From the NCBI RefSeq assembly GCF_000224085.1, contig NC_015945.1, positions 1,437,501-1,501,500 on the forward strand: DNA of 64,000 nucleotides. The letters run 5' to 3'. A model generated the notes under the pieces. That model saw nothing but the letters and a program-made list of their open reading frames with translations, ran no database searches and was not told the DNA's origin. Origin of the DNA: Allomuricauda ruestringensis DSM 13258 (GTDB lineage Bacteria; Bacteroidota; Bacteroidia; Flavobacteriales; Flavobacteriaceae). Made by a program: the position numbers and the translations under genes. Every line of letters starts with the position of its first letter. Position 1 is the first letter of the stretch. Of this stretch, positions 36,927 through 45,272 are shown piece after piece.

Positions 36927-37925
36927 ATGAAAAAATTAGGAATACTATTGATTGCCACAGCTTTGTTGGCATTGGGGGCCTGTAAAGGCTCAGGTTCAAA
37001 GAAAAAATTTCTACCACCTTCAACTGGGGGCATCAACACCTTAATGGTTATTATGGACACCGAACTTTGGAGAGGGCCCGTAGGAGAAAAAATAAGGGAT
37101 GAATTTGCCGCACAAATTGTTGGTTTGCCACAGATAGAGCCCAAATTTACCCTTACCCAGGTACCCCCGAAAGTTTTTAAGGGCACAACTACCCATTCCA
37201 GGTCCATCCTATATGTAGAGCAAGATTCTACATCTTTGGCGCACATAAAGGACGATGCATACGCAAAACCGCAAAAAGTTGCCGTGGTAACGGGGCCTAC
37301 AGAGGAAGTGATGATCAAAAATTTGGATTCCTTGGCCGATAGGGCCATAAAAGAATTCAAGGCAAACGAGATTGCCGAAGCACAAAGACGTTTTGAACGC
37401 TCCTTGAGCAAGGACAAGGCATTGGAAGAAGAATTTGGAATTCACCTCGACGTTCCGTCACTCTATAAAGTAGGGAGAAGAGAAGATAATTTTGTTTGGA
37501 TGGATATTCAGATTCCGAAAGGCACCATGAACATCATAGCTTACGAAATGCCATGGGATTATTTCAGCAACGATTCCACTTTTGTTGAGGACATTGTGCG
37601 AATGAGAGATTCCATAGGAGAAAAGTACATCCCAGGACCTTATGAGAATACCTACATGATTACGGAGAAAGCTTTTGCTCCCTATGTATTCCCCGCCGAA
37701 ATCGGAGGAAAAAAAGCTGCTGAGGTAAAAGGAGTCTGGGAAATCCACGGATATCCAATGGCTGGCCCATTTTTAACCTACATCATCAACGATGAAGAAA
37801 ACAATCGAAAAATGATTATCGAAGGGTTCACCTTTGCCCCTTCAGAAGCCAAAAGAGATTACATGTTTGAGCTGGAGGCGATATTGAAGACGGTCGAATT
37901 TGAACCTTCCGCTGCATCGGATTAA
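36927..37925 (+). CDS. DUF4837 family lipoprotein
   Basis: 332 aa. A lipoprotein signal (LLIATALLALGAC, lipid Cys at 19) is followed by KFLPPSTGGINTLMVIMDTE, then IPKGTMNIIAYEMPWDYFS and GVWEIHGYPMAGPFLTYII. This layout matches the DUF4837 family of Bacteroidota lipoproteins, function unknown. It lies 12 bp after the lytic transglycosylase gene, so a cell-envelope role is likely from context. The repeat element follows the stop. Confidence 0.82.
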   Translation: MKKLGILLIATALLALGACKGSGSKKKFLPPSTGGINTLMVIMDTELWRGPVGEKIRDEFAAQIVGLPQIEPKFTLTQVPPKVFKGTTTHSRSILYVEQDSTSLAHIKDDAYAKPQKVAVVTGPTEEVMIKNLDSLADRAIKEFKANEIAEAQRRFERSLSKDKALEEEFGIHLDVPSLYKVGRREDNFVWMDIQIPKGTMNIIAYEMPWDYFSNDSTFVEDIVRMRDSIGEKYIPGPYENTYMITEKAFAPYVFPAEIGGKKAAEVKGVWEIHGYPMAGPFLTYIINDEENNRKMIIEGFTFAPSEAKRDYMFELEAILKTVEFEPSAASD

Positions 37926-37949
37926 AACAATACAATTTAGATAAAATGG

Positions 37950-38084
37950 AAGAGGTTGTCTAAAAAGTACTGAAATACGTCATTCTGAATTTATTTCAGA
38001 ATCCCATCATATTGATAAACAAATCATTATGAGAACCTGAAACAAGTTCAGGTTGACGAAAACCGACTTTTTAGACAGCCTCTT
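37950..38084. repeat. MITE-like repeat with terminal inverted repeats, copy 2
   Basis: 135 bp with ~19-bp inverted ends (aagaggttgtctaaaaagt and its complement with one mismatch). The interior, from gaaatacgtcattctga to the ctttttaga of the right end, differs from the copy at 17775-17903 by about one base. It lies between the 3' end of the DUF4837 gene and the 3' end of a convergent 56-aa gene. Confidence 0.85.
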
Positions 38085-38108
38085 TTTTGTTCTTTAAAGC
38101 TTAGGGGG

Positions 38109-38279
38109 TCAATCAAATGCAAAGCCAGTGGACATCCTGTAAATAAAGGCATAAAGCACTATAAAGAACAAGATAAAGCTAAACCAGGCGAATATTTTGA
38201 AATATTTTTCAACTATAAAATGTCCCAAGTTGCGGAACCCTTCAATATATATCTCTTTAACAAGTAATAGTTTTTTCAT
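38109..38279 (-). CDS. Small single-helix membrane protein (56 aa; possibly DUF6747)
   Basis: A 56-codon frame from ATG 38279. It encodes MKKLLLVKEIYIEGFRNLG, an amphipathic part, then one transmembrane helix (WFSFILFFIVLYAFIYRM) and a short end STGFAFD. A small conserved protein of this kind (I think DUF6747) occurs in Flavobacteriaceae, but I cannot verify this. No function known. Confidence 0.6.
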   Translation of the reverse strand: MKKLLLVKEIYIEGFRNLGHFIVEKYFKIFAWFSFILFFIVLYAFIYRMSTGFAFD

Positions 38280-38527
38280 AAAGTATGATTTAAGGTTTAA
38301 AGACAGGTCAAAGGTTTGATTTAGCGGAAAAGAATCGAAAACAAACGGACAAAAGGCAGTAAAATAAGTTTAAAGTCTTGGGCCAAGGCCCAGAATCCGC
38401 AAGGATAGCATTTTGATCGATAAACGGCATGTTGCCATAAACAGTCAGGCGGACAGAAAGATCGACAAACTGCGCTGGAAAGCGGAAAAGAAAAAATTAT
38501 GGACTGATCAGAATGGTTTGGGACTGT
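38280..38527. other. Intergenic region, nothing recognised
   Basis: 248 bp upstream of the 56-aa gene and downstream of the OmpA-family gene. A short palindrome gggccaaggccc occurs near 38382. No promoter, terminator or convincing gene was seen. Confidence 0.4.
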
Positions 38528-40579
38528 TTATTCAGAAACCAGAATAAATTCAGACCTTCGGTTTAAACGGTGCTGGTCTGCAGCACACCGTGTTCCATTG
38601 GAGCAATTGTTCAACAAACGTTCTTCACCATAACCAATGGCGCTAATAATTCTTGAAGGGTCGATTCCTTGAGAAACAAGGTAATCACGAGTAGATTTGG
38701 CCCGCTTGTCGGATAGATATTTGTTGTAAGCTTCTGGGCCAATGGCATCGGTATGGGATTCGATTTTTAAGGCCAAGCTTTCGTTTTCTTTTAATACGGT
38801 AACCAGCTTGTCCAATTCTTGAGCGGAACGGGGGGTGATTTTAAAACTATCAAAATTAAAGTACACATCGCTGGGCTCAAACAGGTCAACAATTGGTTTT
38901 TCCTCAACCAGTTTCTTTAGGTATTGGGTCACCGATATGTTTTCGTTTTCCTTGGTTTCCACGGGCAGGCTATCCTTAACGAACCCTTTTTTCTTGGCCA
39001 CCACGGTATAGTTCGTTGTTGAACCAAGGTTTTTGAACAAATAGTTGCCAGCTGTATCCGAGACGGCTTCATTTATCAACTTACCTTCGTTATTGTACAA
39101 GGATATAGAGGCTTTGTTCACGGCCCCTCCTGTTGACTCGTTTTCAACGGAACCGACAATGGCATTTAGGTTGAGTGTGTATTTAAAAGAGTAAATATCG
39201 TCATCCCCCTTGCCCCCTTTGCGATTGGATGCAAAATAACCTTGCTCTCCCGTAGCATCAATAATATAGGAGAAATCATCTTTGTTACTGTTGATGGGTT
39301 TTCCCAGGTTGATTCCTATGCCGAACTCCCCATTTGCCCCATCAGATTTGTACACATCCAAACCGCCAAAGCCCATGGGCCTGTTGGAAGAATAATAAAG
39401 GGCGTTTTCGGCGACATAAGGAAACATTTCCTTGTATTCGGTGTTGATGGTCCTTCCAAGGTTTTTTGGCTCGGAAAAGCCCCCTTTTTCGGCAATATCA
39501 ACAACATAAATATCCGTTTCCCCAAAACCACCGGGCCTATCGGAAACAAAATACATTTTTGTGCCATCTGGACTAATGGTCGGGTGGCCCGTAGAATAAT
39601 CTTCACTGTTAAAGGGGAGCTCTTCGGCCTTGCCCCATTCACCATTGGTATATTGAGAACGATATATTTTTAGGTGATTTATACCATTTTTGCCCCTTTT
39701 TAAACGTTTGCCATAGTTGTTCCTTGTAAAATAAATGGTTTTTTGGTCAAGAGAAAATGCCATAGAGGCTTCATGGTACTTGGTATTGATTTTTTTTGAA
39801 AATTTTCGCGGAGAGGAAAGGTCACCCTCCTTGTTCTTGCTTTTTGCAACGTAAAGGTCTAGGAAAGGTTGATTGGTACGACGGTAACGGCGACTTGTCA
39901 AAAATAAGGTGTCCTTTGCAGAGGCATAAACAATATCAGAACCGTTGTGGAACATGGGAGAAAAATCAGAATACCGGGAGTTAATGCCCAAATTCTTGAT
40001 TTTAACGGTGTAGACCCCTTCCCATGTGCGCGGGTCTATTTTATTGAGCTCATTTAAGGGCTCGTCCCTTTTTTGTCGCAGGATCTTTGTTAGGGTTGCG
40101 GCCTTGCGATACTTTCCTGTTCCCTTTAAGGTTTGGGTATATTTTAAATAAGTATCCTCATGCATTTCCTCTTGATACTGCTGGTAAAGCTCGTGGTACC
40201 ACTCGTAAGCTTTTTCAAGATTTCCCGTGTAGTAATGTGAATCCCCTGCCTTTGACAGCAAGGATGATGTGTGTTCGGCTTCGGTTTTTTCCAGTACAAC
40301 ATCAAAAATGTGTGCCGATTCGGCGTACCACATTTTATCAAAGTAATCGTTGTCTTTTGCAATAAGCTTTTTTGGAATTCCTTCTTTTTTGAGGTAGCGA
40401 GTCAGTTTTTTATTGCTTAAACCATCAAGATGTTTTACAAAACTGGAAGAGTTCTTTTCTGTAGAAGGAGCAAACCTATTGGAAGAGGAGGACGTCCCAT
40501 CGACTTCGTATAGGGCAAGCTCTTGGGAAAACATCCCAAAAGAGCATAGGAAGAATAAAAGCAAGATCAGTCTTTTCAT
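38528..40579 (-). CDS. PorE-like OmpA-family protein (TPR, beta-propeller, CRD, OmpA)
   Basis: 683 aa from ATG 40579 (signal peptide MKRLILLLFFLCSFGMFSQ). About 50-170 is a TPR-like helical region (SLLSKAGDSHYYTGNLEKAY). A WD40/PD40-like beta-propeller follows (about 185-470; HPTISPDGTKMYFVSDRPGG). A carboxypeptidase-regulatory-like domain (about 475-550; GSVENESTGGAVNKASISLY) precedes the C-terminal OmpA domain (about 565-683; SDVYFNFDSFKITPRSAQEL, DAIGPEAYNKYLSDKRAKST) that binds peptidoglycan. The same domain order is found in PorE of Porphyromonas T9SS and related proteins. It would tether a T9SS- or surface-linked complex to the wall. No PorP/SprF gene is adjacent here. Confidence 0.88.
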   Translation of the reverse strand: MKRLILLLFFLCSFGMFSQELALYEVDGTSSSSNRFAPSTEKNSSSFVKHLDGLSNKKLTRYLKKEGIPKKLIAKDNDYFDKMWYAESAHIFDVVLEKTEAEHTSSLLSKAGDSHYYTGNLEKAYEWYHELYQQYQEEMHEDTYLKYTQTLKGTGKYRKAATLTKILRQKRDEPLNELNKIDPRTWEGVYTVKIKNLGINSRYSDFSPMFHNGSDIVYASAKDTLFLTSRRYRRTNQPFLDLYVAKSKNKEGDLSSPRKFSKKINTKYHEASMAFSLDQKTIYFTRNNYGKRLKRGKNGINHLKIYRSQYTNGEWGKAEELPFNSEDYSTGHPTISPDGTKMYFVSDRPGGFGETDIYVVDIAEKGGFSEPKNLGRTINTEYKEMFPYVAENALYYSSNRPMGFGGLDVYKSDGANGEFGIGINLGKPINSNKDDFSYIIDATGEQGYFASNRKGGKGDDDIYSFKYTLNLNAIVGSVENESTGGAVNKASISLYNNEGKLINEAVSDTAGNYLFKNLGSTTNYTVVAKKKGFVKDSLPVETKENENISVTQYLKKLVEEKPIVDLFEPSDVYFNFDSFKITPRSAQELDKLVTVLKENESLALKIESHTDAIGPEAYNKYLSDKRAKSTRDYLVSQGIDPSRIISAIGYGEERLLNNCSNGTRCAADQHRLNRRSEFILVSE

Positions 40580-40796
40580 TACCACTCCATCTGCACAAAT
40601 GAACGATTGGATTCATTTGGAGGTTAAGCATAGGGGCTTACCAGTTTAGTTTGAACCGCTAAAATAGGATATGGTAAGTGGGGTGATAATTTTTTGTTGT
40701 GAAAGGGGGAATATGTGGCGTTGAATGCCAAAAAGATGTTGTCGATGGTCGAAAACCCTCATTACAGACAGCAGGCTTTACCCGCTATCGGCCAAT

Positions 40797-40994
40797 TTAG
40801 GATTTTGGCTCGTTCGTTTCCCCTTCCAGTTTTTCGTCTTCCTTCGTGGCGTTTTTGAATTCTTTGATTCCGTTTCCAAGACCTTTCATAAGTTCTGGAA
40901 TCTTTCTGCCTCCAAAAAGCAAAACTACCACGGCAACGATCAAAACAATCTGCCAAGGACCTAACATACCAAGAAATATAGTTTGAGCAATCAT
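40797..40994 (-). CDS. tatA: Twin-arginine translocase subunit TatA/TatE
   Basis: 65 aa. One transmembrane helix (LGPWQIVLIVAVVVLLFG) is followed by the amphipathic helix GGRKIPELMKGLGNGIKEFK and a short acidic tail. TatA multimers form the pore for folded proteins with RR signal peptides. It stands alone here; no tatB or tatC was seen nearby. Confidence 0.93.
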   Translation of the reverse strand: MIAQTIFLGMLGPWQIVLIVAVVVLLFGGRKIPELMKGLGNGIKEFKNATKEDEKLEGETNEPKS

Positions 40995-41147
40995 ATCATC
41001 AAATGCTTTAATTAGAAATGTAAAAATACTAAAAAGATGTTGAAGAGCACATTCGATTAACGAAAATTAGCATTTGAAAATGATTTTTAGGAACTTATCC
41101 CCTACAGCTTTTTTAAAAAGCTTAACATGCAAATTAAAATCTAAGCC

Positions 41148-41155
41148 TATCTTTG
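41148..41155 (+). promoter_or_regulatory. Predicted -7 promoter element of the M23 peptidase gene
   Basis: TATCTTTG lies 6 bp before the ATG at 41162, implying a very short or absent leader. Confidence 0.5.
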
Positions 41156-41161
41156 TTCACC

Positions 41162-42031
41162 ATGGCAAAGGACAAAAAGAAAAGAAAAGAGATAAAGCGC
41201 AAGCTGCTGCACAAGTATCGCTTGGTAATTCTTAACGAAAGCACCTTTGAGGAAAAGATATCCTTTAAGCTCAACAGACTTAATGTTTTTGTTACCGGAA
41301 CTTTGTTTATTATAGTTTTAATAGGGGTTACCACCTTGATCATTGCCTTTACCCCGCTACGGGAATATATTCCAGGCTATTCTTCCACAAGGTTGAAACG
41401 GCAGGCCACCGAGCTTACTTATAAAACGGACTCATTGGTTACCGTACTTAATTATACCAACAGGTATTTGGACAATGTGAGAAAGGTGCTGCGGGGAGAT
41501 ATCGAGAACAATCAAGTAAATCGCGACTCACTTTTTGACCAATATAAATTGGACCCAGCTTCCGTGGATCTTACTCCAATTAGACAAGATTTATTGTTGA
41601 GGGAAGAAGTGGAACTGGAAGACAAGTACAATCTTTTTGAAAGAGATGTCGAGAACTTGGCAACCTTGTTCTTTTCGCCTGTCAACGGGACTGTTTCGCA
41701 AGGGTTTGACCAAAAGACTAAACACTATGCCGTTGATTTGGTCGCTCCAAGGGAAACACCTGTAAAATCCATTGCAGGTGGCACGGTTTTATTTGCCGAA
41801 TGGACTACGGAAACAGGGTATGTTATCATTATCGAGCATCAAGAAGGAATAACCTCCGTGTACAAGCACAACGGTTCTTTGAGCAAATCCCAAGGAGATA
41901 TGGTAAAAGCTGGAGAAGTGATCGCATCGATTGGAAATACGGGAGAGCTCACAACAGGACCGCACCTGCATTTTGAACTTTGGAGAAAAGGAAAGCCCGT
42001 TGATCCACAGAACTATATTGATTTCAACTAA
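41162..42031 (+). CDS. M23 family metallopeptidase (LytM-type)
   Basis: 289 aa from ATG 41162. A basic cytoplasmic end (MAKDKKKRKEIKRKLLHKYR), one transmembrane helix (about 43-64) and a coiled-coil periplasmic stem precede a C-terminal LytM domain. The zinc ligands are in HYAVD (about residue 189) and HLHFE (about 269), with an upstream His in EHQEG/KHNG. It cleaves or regulates cleavage of cell-wall cross-links; all ligands are present, so it may be active. It is directly followed by the GH3-like gene (stop and start abut) and shares its orientation. Confidence 0.9.
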   Translation: MAKDKKKRKEIKRKLLHKYRLVILNESTFEEKISFKLNRLNVFVTGTLFIIVLIGVTTLIIAFTPLREYIPGYSSTRLKRQATELTYKTDSLVTVLNYTNRYLDNVRKVLRGDIENNQVNRDSLFDQYKLDPASVDLTPIRQDLLLREEVELEDKYNLFERDVENLATLFFSPVNGTVSQGFDQKTKHYAVDLVAPRETPVKSIAGGTVLFAEWTTETGYVIIIEHQEGITSVYKHNGSLSKSQGDMVKAGEVIASIGNTGELTTGPHLHFELWRKGKPVDPQNYIDFN

Positions 42032-43531
42032 ATGTCCTTAAAAGCGTTTGCGGCAAAAATATTTGCGAATCGGATAGCAAAAAAAACCAATAAATGGATG
42101 CGCCGGCCCGTAAAAACCCAACAAAAGGTGTTTAATCAACTAGTGGCCCAAGCTAAGGGAACTGTTTTTGGCAAGGACCATGATTTTGAAGAGATTCGTT
42201 CCCATCAAGATTTTGTGGAACGGGTTCCAATTCGGGATTATGAAGAACTAAAAGGATACGTCCAACAAATTATTGATGGCAAGAGTGATGTGCTTTGGCC
42301 GGGAAAACCCATTTATTTTGCCAAAACTTCGGGCACTACTTCGGGAGCAAAGTATATCCCTATTACCAAACCATCCATAAAAAATCAGGTAGAAGCTTCA
42401 CGGAATGCCATACTCAATTACATTCACGAAACAGGAAACGCCGATTTTGTGGATGGAAAAATGATTTTTTTACAGGGCAGCCCCATTTTGGAGGAGAAAA
42501 ATGGAATCAAATTGGGTAGACTCTCTGGCATATCCGCTCATTACGTGCCCAATTATCTCCAAAAAAACCGATTGCCGAGTTGGGAGACCAATTGCATTGA
42601 GGATTGGGAGACCAAAGTGGACAAAATTGTTGAAGAGACCGAAAGGGAGAACATGACCGTTATTGCGGGGATTCCTTCTTGGGTGCAGATGTATTTTGAA
42701 AAACTCAACACCAAGGCGGGAAAAAAAGTGGGTGATCTTTTCAAGGAGTTCCAATTGTTCATCTATGGAGGCGTTAATTACGAACCTTACCGGGCCAAAT
42801 TTGAAAACCTGATAGGAAGAAAAGTGGACAGTATTGAGCTTTTTCCCGCGAGCGAAGGTTTTTTTGCTTATCAAAACTCCCAAAAGGAAAAGGGAATGTT
42901 GTTGCTTTTGGACGCAGGAATCTTTTATGAATTTGTAAAGGCAGATGAGTTTTTTGATGAAAACCCGAAGCGATTGACCATTGCGGATGTGGAATTGGAT
43001 GTAGATTATGCCATGGTAATTTCCACCAATGCCGGATTGTGGGGCTACAACCTTGGGGATACCATTCGGTTTATTTCCAAAACTCCCTACAAAATTATGG
43101 TGTCTGGGAGAATCAAGCATTTTATTTCGGCATTCGGGGAACATGTAATAGCCAAAGAGGTGGAAGAAGCTCTGCGATTGGCCGTAGAGCAGACGGATGC
43201 TGTAGTAAACGAATTTACCGTAGCTCCCCAGACCAACCCGAAAGAAGGAGAGCTTCCCTATCACGAATGGTTTATCGAATTTCAGAAAGAGCCATCAGAT
43301 TGGACAAAATTTTCTGGAATCATCGAAGAAAGCATGAAAAAACAAAACAGTTACTATTTTGATCTGATCGATGGGCACATTCTTCAACCCTTAAAAATCA
43401 GTAACATTAAGCCAAATGGGTTTCAAGAATATATGAAATCCATAGGTAAATTGGGCGGACAGAACAAGGTGCAGCGCCTTGCCAACGACCGTAAAGTGGC
43501 CGATGGATTGCATCCCTTTAAAATTAGTTGA
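42032..43531 (+). CDS. GH3-like acyl-adenylating amide synthetase family protein
   Basis: 499 aa. GH3 proteins (named from plant auxin response) are acyl-AMP-forming enzymes of the ANL-like fold that join carboxylic acids to amino acids. The phosphate loop is AKTSGTTSGAKYIPITK, followed by YGGVNYEPYRAKF and PASEGFFAYQ (the adenine-binding region), then NLGDTIRFISKTPYKIMVSG. Bacterial members are common in Bacteroidota, with unknown substrates. It lies between the M23 peptidase (abutting) and the DUF6909-like gene. Confidence 0.88.
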   Translation: MSLKAFAAKIFANRIAKKTNKWMRRPVKTQQKVFNQLVAQAKGTVFGKDHDFEEIRSHQDFVERVPIRDYEELKGYVQQIIDGKSDVLWPGKPIYFAKTSGTTSGAKYIPITKPSIKNQVEASRNAILNYIHETGNADFVDGKMIFLQGSPILEEKNGIKLGRLSGISAHYVPNYLQKNRLPSWETNCIEDWETKVDKIVEETERENMTVIAGIPSWVQMYFEKLNTKAGKKVGDLFKEFQLFIYGGVNYEPYRAKFENLIGRKVDSIELFPASEGFFAYQNSQKEKGMLLLLDAGIFYEFVKADEFFDENPKRLTIADVELDVDYAMVISTNAGLWGYNLGDTIRFISKTPYKIMVSGRIKHFISAFGEHVIAKEVEEALRLAVEQTDAVVNEFTVAPQTNPKEGELPYHEWFIEFQKEPSDWTKFSGIIEESMKKQNSYYFDLIDGHILQPLKISNIKPNGFQEYMKSIGKLGGQNKVQRLANDRKVADGLHPFKIS

Positions 43532-43580
43532 CCCATAACTGTTTAATTTTTATAGGAAATCGCTTATTTTGCCAGAAGTT

Positions 43581-45269
43581 ATGATGGCAACAGAAGTAAA
43601 ACAGACAACCAGGGCGCAAGAGTCCACGAATGCAATCGAGCGTTTGTACATAACTATGCGCCATTTGCTCAACCGTGGGTTTTACAAACCATCGGGCGTT
43701 TCGGGCAACGCACTTCGAAATGCACTTTTATTGCTCAGGCCCGAAATTTACGGCACCATAGCAGAGGACAAGGCGGAACTCAACGGACTGATTTATGTCC
43801 TGGAACGCTTGCCCGAAGGCATTGAGGAGTGCCGTTTCATCAATCTGACTTCCGATGAAGGCTTTGCCAAATCACACTTAAAACCCATTGTGCCGCCCAA
43901 AAGGCGAAGAAACTGCTACCGAATAGACGATGAGCAAATGAACATCGAAATCACACGCGGCAGAAGCGATATCTATGATATTTTGACCCACCTTACCTTT
44001 TTGTTCGTTGAATCTGATAAGATTTCCAAAAGAGTTTTGGTGGATGATGGCAATGCCACCATTCGAGATTGGGACAAGCTTACCGAATTTGTGCTGAGCG
44101 AGGAAAAGAATAATGATGAACGAGAGGTGGCCCTGATCCACTGTGCCAATATTTTGGGGAGAACTTTTGATGAGGTCGTTGATATCCAAAACAAATTGAA
44201 GACCGCGAAGGATCCCGACCGTTTTTTAAATGTGATGTATTGGTTGGGAAAACTCGCTATTGAAGAAGAGACTACGGGCAATAAAAGAACGATTACCTTC
44301 AGCCCTTTGTTGCGGGAGCGTTTGGGGCATCATATTCACGGAGAAAAGTGGGCCGATAAAATAAAGAAAACGCTAAAAGCGCATAATTTGATGCACAGGC
44401 CGCTTCATATTATCAGTGCGAACATGCACAGTGTTATGAACTCGCTTTTTGCCAAAAAGGCATTAGCCCAAGAGTTTCCCGATAATGAATCCTTGGATAT
44501 TTATGAGGCATTAGGCTCCGAGAAGCATAAAAGCCTCAATAAAAAAGTAAAAAATCTTGCCGAAAAGAACGGCATGATTTTTTTGGACGACGAATCGGGA
44601 GCCAATATTGACATTCAAATCTTTGATACGGCCAAGTTCGGAAAACAGAGTTGTTGCTATAAGTTGCCAGCGGATATTTCGGAGGAAGAAAAACCCGTTA
44701 TATTTGTGATGGACTATGCCTTTGGGGAACAAGCTTATGAAACCATAGATGAACTTTTAAAGCCTATGGAAGAAGATGATGAAAAGATTTTCCTGAACGT
44801 TGATTCGGTCTCCATAATGGGAAAAGCTGGAATTTTGGAAGGCGGTAAAGGCGATTTAATGATTCCCTCGGCACATATTTTTGAAGGAACAGCGGACAAT
44901 TACCCCTTTAAAAACGAACTGAACGGTTCGGATTTTGAAGGACATGGCCTAAAAGTAATGGAAGGCACAATGGTTACCGTTTTGGGAACATCGCTTCAAA
45001 ACCGCGATATTCTCCATTTTTTTCACGAATCCACATGGAATGTGATAGGTTTGGAAATGGAGGGAGTGCACTATCAAAAAGCGATACAATCGGCATCCCA
45101 AATACGAAAAAGCATAAAAAAGGATGTTAAGGTGCGTTATGCCTATTATGCATCGGACAATCCTTTGGAAACAGGAAGCACATTGGCTTCGGGTGGATTG
45201 GGAACAACGGGGGTTAAGCCCACATATTTAATTACGGACAGGATTTTAAAACAAATATTCAATTTATAG
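43581..45269 (+). CDS. Conserved protein (possibly DUF6909) with nucleosidase-like C-terminus
   Basis: 562 aa from ATG 43581 (a TTG 12 bp upstream overlaps a promoter-like stretch). Residues 1-400 show no motif I can name. The C-terminal part (about 405-562) contains a pattern like purine-nucleoside phosphorylases/MTA-SAH nucleosidases: GKAGILEGGKGDLMIPS, VTVLGTSLQNRDIL, then GLEMEGVHY (about 488) and YYASDNPLETG (about 522). In MTAN-type enzymes the (E)MEG Glu and the SDN Asp are catalytic. The family name is from memory (DUF6909 of Flavobacteriaceae); the nucleosidase-like reading is mine. The Wzz-like gene follows 3 bp later. Confidence 0.6.
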   Translation: MMATEVKQTTRAQESTNAIERLYITMRHLLNRGFYKPSGVSGNALRNALLLLRPEIYGTIAEDKAELNGLIYVLERLPEGIEECRFINLTSDEGFAKSHLKPIVPPKRRRNCYRIDDEQMNIEITRGRSDIYDILTHLTFLFVESDKISKRVLVDDGNATIRDWDKLTEFVLSEEKNNDEREVALIHCANILGRTFDEVVDIQNKLKTAKDPDRFLNVMYWLGKLAIEEETTGNKRTITFSPLLRERLGHHIHGEKWADKIKKTLKAHNLMHRPLHIISANMHSVMNSLFAKKALAQEFPDNESLDIYEALGSEKHKSLNKKVKNLAEKNGMIFLDDESGANIDIQIFDTAKFGKQSCCYKLPADISEEEKPVIFVMDYAFGEQAYETIDELLKPMEEDDEKIFLNVDSVSIMGKAGILEGGKGDLMIPSAHIFEGTADNYPFKNELNGSDFEGHGLKVMEGTMVTVLGTSLQNRDILHFFHESTWNVIGLEMEGVHYQKAIQSASQIRKSIKKDVKVRYAYYASDNPLETGSTLASGGLGTTGVKPTYLITDRILKQIFNL

Positions 45270-45272
45270 GAA

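Noticed and set aside
38412..38546. Plus-strand 44-codon frame overlapping the OmpA gene end
   Set aside because: No good start codon, lysine-rich low complexity, and overlap with the conserved C-terminus of the opposite gene.
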